Assembly: GCA_020524245.1 (NCBI GenBank)
Contig: JAIVLN010000001.1
Coordinates: 248,001 to 312,000 of the forward strand
Direction: 5' to 3'
Length of the DNA: 64,000 bases
From: Rossellomorea aquimaris
Lineage (GTDB): Bacteria; Bacillota; Bacilli; Bacillales; Fictibacillaceae
The translations under genes were made by a program, and so were the position numbers. Positions 41,449 through 48,602 of the stretch are shown here, one piece after another. The notes under the pieces are model-generated. The model was not told the origin of the DNA. It made no database searches and was given only the letters and a program-made list of their open reading frames with translations. How positions within the stretch are numbered: position 1 is the stretch's first letter; each line of letters opens with the position of its first letter.

Positions 41449-42276
41449 ATGAAAGTAGGCGTTATAGGTACAGGGAACATGGGGACGATCTTGATTTCTG
41501 CTTTTATCGATTCGTTAGCCGTAAGGCCGTCCGATTTAATGATTATCAATCGAACAGCTCAAAAAGCTGAAGCGTTAAAAAAACAATACCCTGACCTAAA
41601 AGTAGGAAAATCCAATGGTGAGGTTGCTGCCTTTTGCGATATTCTGTTCATTTGCGTAAAACCACTTGAATATTATGCGCTGCTCGAACATATCTCGCCT
41701 TATTTGACTACCGATAAACTTGTCGTATCCATCACAAGCCCAATTTCAGTCGAGCAATTGGAAGAGCTGACTCCTTGCTCCGTCGCGAGAGCGATTCCAA
41801 GTATCACGAACCGCGCACTAGCAGGAGCATCATTGGTTACGTACGGTAAGCGTTGTACAGCAGAACACAAAAAGAACCTAGAGCATTTGATGGGATGTAT
41901 ATCGACACCAGTTGAAATCGAGCAGTCCATCACTAGGGTGGCATCTGATCTTTCAAGCTGTGGTCCGGCTTTTTTCAGTTATCTGTTACAGGCTTATATT
42001 AATAGTGCTGTAGAGGAAACCGAGATCACAAAAGAACAGGCGACGTATTTGGTAAGTGAAATGATCATTGGGATGGGGAAACTCCTTGAGAAGGAAATTT
42101 ATACATTGCCGACATTGATGCAGAAAGTATGTGTGAAGGGCGGGGTGACTGGTGAAGCGTTGAAAGTATTCGACGCGGAGCTGGGGCCATTGTTCAACCA
42201 TGTCATTGAACGGACACATAAGAAATACGATGAAGATTGCGAGTTAGTCGAGCGTCAATTTACCAAACAATACTAA
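41449..42276 (+). CDS. comER: ComER, pyrroline-5-carboxylate reductase-like protein
   Basis: 275-residue NAD(P)-dependent reductase-fold protein of the ComER group, divergent from comEA. N-terminal Rossmann motif MKVGVIGTGNMG, then LFICVKPLEYYALLE and the family C-terminal helical domain (GGVTGEALKVFD). AAAAGGAGGGTTAAAA fixes the ATG at 41449; the frame opens earlier. Whether it reduces pyrroline-5-carboxylate is unproven; in Bacillus it has been linked to sporulation timing. Confidence 0.92.
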   Translation: MKVGVIGTGNMGTILISAFIDSLAVRPSDLMIINRTAQKAEALKKQYPDLKVGKSNGEVAAFCDILFICVKPLEYYALLEHISPYLTTDKLVVSITSPISVEQLEELTPCSVARAIPSITNRALAGASLVTYGKRCTAEHKKNLEHLMGCISTPVEIEQSITRVASDLSSCGPAFFSYLLQAYINSAVEETEITKEQATYLVSEMIIGMGKLLEKEIYTLPTLMQKVCVKGGVTGEALKVFDAELGPLFNHVIERTHKKYDEDCELVERQFTKQY

Positions 42277-42327
42277 CACTCTCTATTCTTATTCTCTTCT
42301 CTGGAAAGGAATCCTCTTTTGTAAGAT

Positions 42328-42368
42328 GAAAAAAGGACTGTCCTCTGAAATGAGGCAGTCCTTTCATT
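42328..42368. terminator. Terminator between comER and yqeM
   Basis: AAAGGACTG(T)CCTC pairs with GAGGCAGTCCTTT, flanked by A and T runs. In the convergent space, probably serving comER and possibly yqeM. Confidence 0.85.
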
Positions 42369-42395
42369 GTGTGGATTTTTAATAGTAAAATGTGC

Positions 42396-42516
42396 CCATT
42401 TTCTAAAACCGAGCCTTGAATTTGTAAAACAGTGTAGTGAATTTACAAAACACCCTACCGTTTTTCAAAAATAAAGAGGTAATTTTACAAAACTAAACCC
42501 AGGTTTTCTAAAATGG
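42396..42516. repeat. AT-rich element with near-palindromic ends
   Basis: The left end CCATTTTCTAAAACC is almost the reverse complement of the right end GGTTTTCTAAAATGG, with two central mismatches, 121 bp end to end. Inside are GAATTTGTAAAAC and GAATTTACAAAAC direct copies and a TTGTAAA/TTTACAA inverted pair. It contains no coding potential and looks like a small intergenic repeat. Confidence 0.5.
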
Positions 42517-42520
42517 ATGA

Positions 42521-43270
42521 TTATCCAACCTTTTTCGCAACGAAAAACAGCCGTTCAGACGTCTCTGATGGCTCTCGCTCCGAGAAATCGGACGTAACTT
42601 GCACCAATTCGAACCCAGAAGCGTCTAAAAGTCGTTCGTATGTATCCTGAGAGAACGTCTGTTGATAGTGCGTTTCATCATATCGTTTATAGAGGTCATC
42701 CCCTGCACGGACAAAAAACGTAAGGTCATGGTAAACACTGCCTTCTTCATCCCCAGGGTGACATTCCCATATATAGCTGATGTCATCACGGTTCATCGTG
42801 AACGTTTCATCTTGAAAGATCTCTTCCATTTTGAACAAGGTATGGACGTCGAACAAAAGCAGCCCGCCATTCTTTAGGGTCGCATTTGCCCGTATGAAAG
42901 CAGACTTCACATCATCCATCGTTCTCAAATAGTTAAGAGAATCACAAAAAATCAGGGCCGCATCCATTCCTGAGAATCCTTCCAGCTCCCTCATATCTTG
43001 TTGATAGAATGGGATGGACAACCCTTGTTTCTCTGACTTAGCTTGAGCGACCATGAGCATCTCTTCAGAAAGATCGACTCCATGGACCTCAAACCCTTCT
43101 TTTTTTAAACGGGTTGAAATTTCACCCGTTCCACAACCGATATCAAGGACGCGATTCGTGTCCCCCATACCGAAACGATCAACTGCCTGGTTGAAAAAAT
43201 GCATCCACATATCATATGGTGCATCCTCCATCAGCCGATCATAAAGTCCTGCAAATTGTTGATAAGTCAT
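42521..43270 (-). CDS. yqeM: Class I SAM-dependent methyltransferase YqeM
   Basis: 249-residue methyltransferase with unknown substrate. SAM motif VLDIGCGTGEISTRLKKEGF (about 40-59), then VDLSEEML and LIFCDSLNYL. The ATG at 43270 (MTYQQFAGLYDRLM) has TGGAGTG upstream; the frame opens 11 codons earlier. It lies just after rsfS in the conserved yqeG-to-yqeM operon. Confidence 0.92.
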   Translation of the reverse strand: MTYQQFAGLYDRLMEDAPYDMWMHFFNQAVDRFGMGDTNRVLDIGCGTGEISTRLKKEGFEVHGVDLSEEMLMVAQAKSEKQGLSIPFYQQDMRELEGFSGMDAALIFCDSLNYLRTMDDVKSAFIRANATLKNGGLLLFDVHTLFKMEEIFQDETFTMNRDDISYIWECHPGDEEGSVYHDLTFFVRAGDDLYKRYDETHYQQTFSQDTYERLLDASGFELVQVTSDFSEREPSETSERLFFVAKKVG

Positions 43271-43283
43271 GGTCACACTCCAG

Positions 43284-43643
43284 TTACGTAAGCATTGATG
43301 CAACGTTCAAAGTCGGGGCATCTCCCCATAGTTTTTCCAGGTTGTAGTACGAACGGTCATCTCGATGGAAGACATGGACGATGACATCTCCAAGGTCGAT
43401 CAGCACCCATCTTGATTGCTCCAAACCTTCCAATCGTCTGACTTCAAACCCGCTTTCTTGTGCTTGATCTTTCAATTCACGTGCAATCGCTTCTACTTGT
43501 TTCTCCGAATTCCCGTGACAGATCATGAAGTAATCTGCGACAAGAGAGATACCCTGGACATCTAGGACGACAATGTCCTCCGCTCTTTTATCATCTGCAG
43601 CTTTTACCGATAATTGAACCAATTCGTTTGCTGTCATTCTCAT
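43284..43643 (-). CDS. rsfS: Ribosomal silencing factor RsfS
   Basis: Binds ribosomal protein L14 and blocks subunit joining when nutrients are low. 119 residues. KAADDKRAEDIVVLDVQG near the N-terminus and WVLIDLGDVIVHVFHRDDRSYYNLEKLWGD (about 80-109, only key parts cited: DLGDVIVHVF and YYNLEKLW) are family hallmarks. Two starts are possible (43643 or 43637); AAGGAGG suits the second slightly better. Its beginning overlaps the end of yqeK. Confidence 0.96.
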   Translation of the reverse strand: MRMTANELVQLSVKAADDKRAEDIVVLDVQGISLVADYFMICHGNSEKQVEAIARELKDQAQESGFEVRRLEGLEQSRWVLIDLGDVIVHVFHRDDRSYYNLEKLWGDAPTLNVASMLT

Positions 43644-44209
43644 TTTCCTCCTTGTTGACTGACGATATCGTTATACGTGTGTAATGTGTCAGGATAGACG
43701 AGCTGATTACGTCTCATTAAGAAAGTAATCGTGTTCATGATCGCTTGCTTGACCGCCTCATCCAAATCTTGTTCTGCCGTTTCACGGACTTCTTCTACAC
43801 CTGGAAAATGTCTGCCAGGTTCGATATAATCCGCAAGAAAAATCACCTTTTCAAGCAATGACATGTCGATTCGACCGGAAGTGTGGGTACGGATAGCCTC
43901 TAGAATTTCTTCATCGTCGATTCCGACTTCTTTTTTCACGAGATAGGCACCTACGGGAGCATGCCACAACTCTGAACCATAGTGAAGAAGGTCCTCCCCA
44001 AGATTTTGCTCGAGGATGAGCGACTTCATCTCTTCTTTCGGTCGAAATTTCGCATAGTCATGGAAAATCGCTGCAAGCCTTGCCTTTTCAACATCGGCAC
44101 CAAAGCGTTCCGCTAATTCTACGGCTGTGTCCATTACGCCGAGAGTATGTTGGTATCTGTGGTCCGTCAATTGCTTTTTAACGATTTTCAGTGCTTCCTC
44201 CTGCCTCAT
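43640..44209 (-). CDS. yqeK: HD domain phosphohydrolase YqeK (Ap4A hydrolase type)
   Basis: HD-superfamily hydrolase; YqeK proteins cleave diadenosine tetraphosphate symmetrically. 189 residues from MRQEEALKIVKKQ. Metal ligands are visible as RYQHTLGVMDTA, AIFHDYAKF (HD pair) and WHAPVGAYL. The ATG at 44209 has GAGGTG ten bases upstream; an ATG three codons earlier abuts that RBS. It overlaps the end of nadD by 32 nt, showing tight coupling of NAD synthesis and Ap4A turnover. Confidence 0.95.
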   Translation of the reverse strand: MRQEEALKIVKKQLTDHRYQHTLGVMDTAVELAERFGADVEKARLAAIFHDYAKFRPKEEMKSLILEQNLGEDLLHYGSELWHAPVGAYLVKKEVGIDDEEILEAIRTHTSGRIDMSLLEKVIFLADYIEPGRHFPGVEEVRETAEQDLDEAVKQAIMNTITFLMRRNQLVYPDTLHTYNDIVSQQGGK

Positions 44210-44777
44210 AAAGACCATTCACCTCAATATACTTCCTTACTTCTTCTGGTACATAATACTTTGTATTGTTCCCTTCCGAAAACCGGTTTCTCAACATGGT
44301 CGATGAAATACCGATCAACGGGGTTTCAATGGTCAGAATCCTGTCCATATAGGGGCTCTTGAATTCATAGCCAGGTCGCTTCACACCGATGAACGTCACC
44401 ATCTCCATCAATTGTTCAATCCGATCCCACCTATGCAGGGAATCAACCATATCCCCGCCTATGATGAAGTAGAATTGGGCATCCTCATGATCCTCTTTCA
44501 ACTGCTGTATGGTGTCGACCGTGTAAGAAGGACCTTTCCGTTCAAATTCGATTTCTGTTAATCCGAAACCCTCGCAACCGTTAATCATGTCTCGAACCAT
44601 GGCGATCCGATGCTTCCCCTGTGTGACTTCCCTGCTTTTGTGAGGGGGGGTCGCACTCGGCATGAACCAGATTTCATCCAGTTTGCACTGGAATTTTGCC
44701 TCGGTTGCCATGATCAAATGTCCGATGTGAGGTGGATCGAACGTACCTCCTAGAATACCGATTCTCTTCGTATCCAT
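44178..44777 (-). CDS. nadD: Nicotinate-nucleotide adenylyltransferase
   Basis: Makes deamido-NAD from nicotinate mononucleotide and ATP. 199 residues. Nucleotidyltransferase motif GILGGTFDPPHIGHL at the N-terminus, and the C-terminal ISSTMLRNRF (SSTXXR). No good RBS is visible before the ATG. It lies 6 nt after yhbY, so translation probably depends on upstream ribosomes. Confidence 0.97.
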   Translation of the reverse strand: MDTKRIGILGGTFDPPHIGHLIMATEAKFQCKLDEIWFMPSATPPHKSREVTQGKHRIAMVRDMINGCEGFGLTEIEFERKGPSYTVDTIQQLKEDHEDAQFYFIIGGDMVDSLHRWDRIEQLMEMVTFIGVKRPGYEFKSPYMDRILTIETPLIGISSTMLRNRFSEGNNTKYYVPEEVRKYIEVNGLYEAGGSTENR

Positions 44778-44783
44778 TTGACG

Positions 44784-45077
44784 TTACGAAGGCAGCTCGA
44801 TCGTTTTTTTCTCAGTAGATTCCTTGTACAATACAATGATATTTCCAATGATTTGGACAAGCTCGGCACCGGTATTGTGTGTAATGTTTTCAGCCACCGT
44901 CTCTTTATCTTCTTCACAATTTTGAAGTACGCTGACTTTAATCAATTCACGAGCTTCCAACGCATCCTTTAGTTGTTGATACATATTTTCGTTCGTACCA
45001 CCTTTTCCAACTTGAAAAATAGGATCAAGGTGATGGGCTTTCGAACGCAAAAAGCGTTTCTGCTTTCCTGTTAGCAT
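44784..45077 (-). CDS. yhbY: Ribosome assembly RNA-binding protein YhbY (YqeI)
   Basis: 97-residue CRM-domain protein that associates with pre-50S particles. It starts MLTGKQKRFLRSKAHHL and carries the GKGG loop in FQVGKGGTNENM, typical of the CRM fold. GGAGGGAAGCC precedes the ATG, inside the end of aroE (7-nt overlap). Confidence 0.96.
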   Translation of the reverse strand: MLTGKQKRFLRSKAHHLDPIFQVGKGGTNENMYQQLKDALEARELIKVSVLQNCEEDKETVAENITHNTGAELVQIIGNIIVLYKESTEKKTIELPS

Positions 45078-45922
45078 GTTGGCTTCCCTCCAAGTTTTTC
45101 ATGTATGATTTCTTTCATAAGTTCGATATCTGGTTCTTTGCCTGTCCACTGTTCGAATGCAAGTGCTGCTTGATGGACGAACATTGGCACCCCGTTCTGA
45201 ACCGCGCAGCCTCTTTCCAACCCTATTCGCAAAAACTCCGTCAACAGCGGGTTGTAAATGATATCAACCAACGTGGACTTCGAGCTTACAAAACTCAAAT
45301 CGATTGGCACCGACCCTTCTTTTGGATACATTCCAATTGGAGTCGTATTGATGATGATATCATACTCGGCAAGGCGTTGTTCGGCAGCCGAGATAGAAAG
45401 GGCTTCGGATCCGCTTTCCTCTAAAAGATCTTGCGCCTTAGATACCGTTCGGTTGGCAATGGACACGTTCGAAACACCTTTCATGATCAAAGTTTTCACG
45501 ATTGCACGGGCAGCCCCACCTGCTCCAAGAACAAGTACAGTTGCATCATCAAAGTTCCCCTGGTGAAAATCGCTTAACCCTCGATAAAAACCAGGTCCGT
45601 CCGTGTTGTATCCTTTTAGACGATTCCCCTGTATTTCTACAGTGTTCACAGCACCGATTGCTTTTGCATAAGGATCGATGTCATCCAACAAATCCATGAT
45701 TCTAAGCTTGTGCGGTATCGTAACATTGAACCCTTTACAACCGGATTCTACGAGCCATTCCACTTGTTTGTCCAGTTCCTCTTCAGGCACTCGAATCGCT
45801 TTATAACGGGGTTCCAAACCTAACTGTTGAAGACAAGCATTATGGATAGCAGGTGACATCGATTGTTCGATCGGGTCTCCTATGACTGCATAAAACGGTG
45901 TGTCTAGCTTAGATAAGCGCAT
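45071..45922 (-). CDS. aroE: Shikimate dehydrogenase
   Basis: NADP-dependent reduction of 3-dehydroshikimate to shikimate in the aromatic amino-acid pathway. 283 residues. Substrate loop IEQSMSPAIHN, catalytic lysine in FNVTIPHKLRIM, NADP loop VLGAGGAARAIV and NRTVSKAQ, and DIIYNPLLTEFL. Overlaps yqeH by 14 nt upstream and yhbY by 7 nt downstream. Confidence 0.97.
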   Translation of the reverse strand: MRLSKLDTPFYAVIGDPIEQSMSPAIHNACLQQLGLEPRYKAIRVPEEELDKQVEWLVESGCKGFNVTIPHKLRIMDLLDDIDPYAKAIGAVNTVEIQGNRLKGYNTDGPGFYRGLSDFHQGNFDDATVLVLGAGGAARAIVKTLIMKGVSNVSIANRTVSKAQDLLEESGSEALSISAAEQRLAEYDIIINTTPIGMYPKEGSVPIDLSFVSSKSTLVDIIYNPLLTEFLRIGLERGCAVQNGVPMFVHQAALAFEQWTGKEPDIELMKEIIHEKLGGKPTC

Positions 45923-47018
45923 TTCGGATGTAAACTCCTACTCCCTTTGGGGCATATGCTGTCACTTTCGTTCCTGCTTCCGACACTGTGACCCAGCCTA
46001 ATCCAGAGAAAACGATATCCATCTTATCTTCTTTGACGGAAAATTCGTGTTTCACAAGAGGAGGGAGGTTGTCCTTATGTTCAGAATCTGGTGGGCTCAA
46101 CAGTTCACCCAACTGATTCTCGTAAAGTTCATCCGCTTTTTCAAGTTTCGTTCGATGAATCGGTAGTTCATTCGAAAGGTAGCAGATGAATGATTGTTTA
46201 TCACCTGATACGAAATCAAAACGTGACAGCCCTCCGAAGAACAATGTCTGACCTTCGTTCAATTGATAGATTTTTGGTTTGATCTCTTTCTTAGGCGTTA
46301 CTTTCTTAAGATCTTTCTTATCTATATAGTGTGCAACTTGATGATGATTAATGATACCTGGTGTATCAAACAGAGAACTTGAGTCATCTAAAGGAATCTC
46401 GATCAGATCAAGTGTCGTCCCTGGATAATGGGAAGTCGTGATAAGAGAGGAGGTCTCCTCGCTGAATTCACGGATCAATTGGTTGATGAACGTCGACTTC
46501 CCTACATTGGTGGCACCGACGATATAGACATCCCTTCCTTGGCGATACTTTTCTATTGTCTCTGCAACTTCCTTGATATTGAGCCGTTTTTCTGCACTCA
46601 TCAACTCGACATCGATCGGTTTGACACCAAGTTGACTCGCCTCATACTTCATCCAATGTTTGATCTTGTTCGGCTTCACCGATTTGGGTAGAACATCTAA
46701 TTTGTTTCCGACAAGCAAAATCGGATTGTTCCCTACAAAACGATGAATACCCGGAAGCCAGCTACCACTGAAATCAAAAATGTCTACAATCTTCACAATG
46801 AGTGCATCCTGTGAACCGATTCCAGACAAAATTTTTCGGTAATCATCGTCTGTCAATGCGACATCCTGTACCTCATTATAATGCTTCAGACGGAAACACC
46901 GTTGGCAAATGACCGAATCCCGCTCTAAAGCCGACGGAGGAGCATAGCCGAGCTCCCCTTTGTCTTCTGTTTGGATGGTTACTCCACAACCTTCACAATA
47001 AATCTGATTATCCAACAA
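45909..47018 (-). CDS. yqeH: Ribosome biogenesis GTPase YqeH
   Basis: Circularly permuted GTPase needed for 30S assembly. 369 residues. N-terminal zinc finger (CEGCG then CQRCFRLKHYNE). The permuted motif order G4 (GNKLDVLP) then G1 (GATNVGKSTFINQL) then G3 (DTPGI) is visible, and a C-terminal RNA-binding part. The start is one of two adjacent TTG codons (47018 or 47015) after GGGAGGAATGA, which overlaps the yqeG stop. Confidence 0.96.
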   Translation of the reverse strand: MLDNQIYCEGCGVTIQTEDKGELGYAPPSALERDSVICQRCFRLKHYNEVQDVALTDDDYRKILSGIGSQDALIVKIVDIFDFSGSWLPGIHRFVGNNPILLVGNKLDVLPKSVKPNKIKHWMKYEASQLGVKPIDVELMSAEKRLNIKEVAETIEKYRQGRDVYIVGATNVGKSTFINQLIREFSEETSSLITTSHYPGTTLDLIEIPLDDSSSLFDTPGIINHHQVAHYIDKKDLKKVTPKKEIKPKIYQLNEGQTLFFGGLSRFDFVSGDKQSFICYLSNELPIHRTKLEKADELYENQLGELLSPPDSEHKDNLPPLVKHEFSVKEDKMDIVFSGLGWVTVSEAGTKVTAYAPKGVGVYIRNALI

Positions 47019-47534
47019 TCATTCCTCCCAGTTAATTAACCCTTTACGTTTGAACCACTCGAGTACATGTCGCTCCATGTAGCGATTCAATTTGGTAGCA
47101 AGTCCATCGTTCTTCGCGACCGGAACCACCAATATGGTATGTAGACCGAGGCGGTTCCCACCTAATACATCAGTAAAAATCTGATCTCCTATAACGACAA
47201 CTTCTTCGTTCTTCAAATTCATATTTTTTGCTGCACGCTTGAAGGCTTTTGTCATCGGCTTTCTAGCACGAAAGATAAAAGGAATGTTCAGAGGGTATGA
47301 AAAGCTTCTGACCCTCTCCTCGTTATTATTCGATACGATCGTCACTTGTAATCCTTTTTCTTTCAGCATCGCAAACCATTTGATCAGTTCAGGTGTCGCC
47401 TCAGGACGATCCCATTCGACCAATGTATTATCCAAATCCGTAATGATGCCTTTGATTCCTCTATCCAACAATTCATTGGCGTCTATGTCATAAATTGATG
47501 GGACATGTTCATTTGGCAATAATCGTTTTAACAA
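47019..47534 (-). CDS. yqeG: YqeG family HAD IIIA-type phosphatase
   Basis: HAD-superfamily phosphatase; PGP phosphatase activity is proposed for relatives. 171 residues. DLDNTLVEWDRP (catalytic DXD), TIVSNNNEERV and VVIGDQIFTDVLGGN (acidic motif IV). The frame opens at a GTG (47543) that lies in the RBS GAGGTG. The TTG at 47534 is six bases after it and gives the family N-terminus (MLKRLLPNEHV). First gene of the yqeG-yqeH-aroE-yhbY-nadD-yqeK-rsfS-yqeM operon. Confidence 0.94.
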   Translation of the reverse strand: MLKRLLPNEHVPSIYDIDANELLDRGIKGIITDLDNTLVEWDRPEATPELIKWFAMLKEKGLQVTIVSNNNEERVRSFSYPLNIPFIFRARKPMTKAFKRAAKNMNLKNEEVVVIGDQIFTDVLGGNRLGLHTILVVPVAKNDGLATKLNRYMERHVLEWFKRKGLINWEE

Positions 47535-47574
47535 CCAAAACACCTCATTATAAAATCTTCTTCAGTCCTACATT

Positions 47575-47602
47575 ATTGTACCAATAATTAAGGGCTGAAC
47601 AA
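47575..47602 (-). promoter_or_regulatory. Sigma-A promoter of the yqeG operon
   Basis: Minus strand TTGTTC (47597-47602), 16-nt spacer, TACAAT (47575-47580), 41 nt upstream of the yqeG start. Confidence 0.6.
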
Positions 47603-47704
47603 TGATTTTTATCCTTTCGTATTTAAAGAAGTATTGAGCGAAAACTTTGAATTGTCCGTAAAAAACCATAAAAACTTTTCGACAATATTCGATTTTATCC
47701 AAAA

Positions 47705-47803
47705 TGTGGATAACTTTACTCACACTATTCACACCGAAAAACAACTAATTATTTACTTTATAAACAATTTACCCACAAGTTATCCACTTTTTTATGTGGA
47801 TAA
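47705..47803. promoter_or_regulatory. DnaA-box cluster upstream of sda
   Basis: Perfect DnaA boxes (TTATCCACA on the minus strand) at 47705-47713 and 47795-47803. One-mismatch boxes on the plus strand are at 47769-47777 (TTACCCACA) and 47780-47788 (TTATCCACT). Four boxes in 100 bp ahead of sda match the known direct DnaA control of sda in B. subtilis. The cluster lies between divergent yqeG and sda and may influence both. Confidence 0.88.
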
Positions 47804-47804
47804 T

Positions 47805-47818
47805 AGAACGATTGTTCC
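47805..47818. promoter_or_regulatory. LexA-box-like inverted repeat
   Basis: AGAACGATTGTTCC: the half-sites GAAC and GTTC are perfect, and the 14-mer matches the Bacillus SOS consensus CGAACRNRYGTTYC at 12 positions. It directly abuts the last DnaA box and overlaps a TTGTTC-17-TAAGCT promoter-like pair (47812-47840). Confidence 0.4.
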
Positions 47819-47840
47819 TCATTTCAATTCGTGGTAAGCT
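47812..47840 (+). promoter_or_regulatory. Candidate sda promoter
   Basis: TTGTTC (47812-47817), 17-nt spacer, TAAGCT (47835-47840). Moderate match; would leave a leader of about 185 nt. Its position next to the DnaA boxes makes it plausible. Confidence 0.4.
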
Positions 47841-48030
47841 AGGTTTACATCATAACATAATAGCTTATGTGAAGCGCTTTATAAATATGAAAGATAGATT
47901 TATATAACGTTAAAACCTCATCGATCCTCTTCATAAATTTTTTTTGAACTCTTACATTTCTTTTCTTAACTCTTACAAATGAATGATTTCTGAAAACGTC
48001 TGGAGGTGCGAAGGCCATTCGGCTATAATT

Positions 48031-48174
48031 ATGGAAAATTTATCCGATGAGCTATTAATTGAGTCCTATCACAAAGCCAAGGAATTAAAATTGAGCAATG
48101 AATTCATAACGTTGATCAAGCAAGAGATTGACCGTCGCCACTTGTCTTCCAAATTGATCACGACTCATTTGTAA
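48031..48174 (+). CDS. sda: Sporulation histidine kinase inhibitor Sda
   Basis: 47-residue checkpoint protein that inhibits KinA when DNA replication is perturbed, delaying sporulation. [16 protein letters not shown] is the conserved hairpin start, and the second helix is [12 protein letters not shown]. The frame opens 16 codons upstream, but the family begins at ATG 48031. The RBS is unusual: the only strong Shine-Dalgarno (TGGAGGTG, 48001-48008) is 22 nt away. DnaA boxes lie upstream and a terminator follows 3 nt past the stop. Confidence 0.92.
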   Translation: MENLSDELLIESYHKAKELKLSNEFITLIKQEIDRRHLSSKLITTHL

Positions 48175-48176
48175 TG

Positions 48177-48207
48177 GAACCGACCCGCCGTTGGTTCTTT
48201 TTTTTTG
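48177..48207 (+). terminator. Rho-independent terminator after sda
   Basis: GAACCGAC/GTTGGTTC stem (one G-T pair) with a five-base loop, then nine T. Confidence 0.93.
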
Positions 48208-48249
48208 GCTCTTTTTTTAAAATTGTTGCTTTAGCTTTTTTTCTTCATT

Positions 48250-48365
48250 TGCAAGGTGATTGAAGCGCATGGTGCGAGACTCCTAAGGCGCTAAGCGGCA
48301 GGAGGCTCACCGCACGCCCCGTGGAAAGCGAGCAACTAGGAGCGGAAATCAACTCATTCAAGGAC
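48250..48365. repeat. GC-rich Bacillaceae-type intergenic repeat element
   Basis: About 115 bp much richer in GC than its surroundings, beginning GATTGAAGCGC, with GACTCCT, GGAGGCTCACCGCACGCCCC, and ending AGGAGCGGAAATCAACT. The ends can pair. It resembles a widespread palindromic intergenic element I recognise from several Bacillaceae genomes (GAGGAGGCTCACCGC...GCGGAAAGCGA). The call is from memory of that pattern, so moderate confidence. Confidence 0.65.
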
Positions 48366-48515
48366 CACAATGTATGCGAAAAAAACATTTTTTTGATTTC
48401 TACCATTATGATGCAAATAAGCTGTTAAAGTCGCCAATATAGGCGATAATAACAATAAATAGTTTCAAGTAAATAAAACAATTTGTGAATTTTAAGGTCT
48501 TTTGACGTTAAAAAG

Positions 48516-48545
48516 TTGATAAGGGAAACTTTTTTTGATTACAAT
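48516..48545 (+). promoter_or_regulatory. Candidate promoter of the mrp operon
   Basis: TTGATA (48516-48521), 18-nt spacer, TACAAT (48540-48545), 57 nt upstream of mrpA. Confidence 0.55.
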
Positions 48546-48602
48546 GATAATGGTCTACTTACATAATAGGTTACGGAAAACTCGATAGGAGGATAATTCA
48601 TA

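Noticed and set aside
47869-47884. cre-like site TGTGAAGCGCTTTATA upstream of sda
   Set aside because: The centre AAGCGCTT is perfect, but three outer positions disagree with the CcpA consensus and there is no metabolic link.
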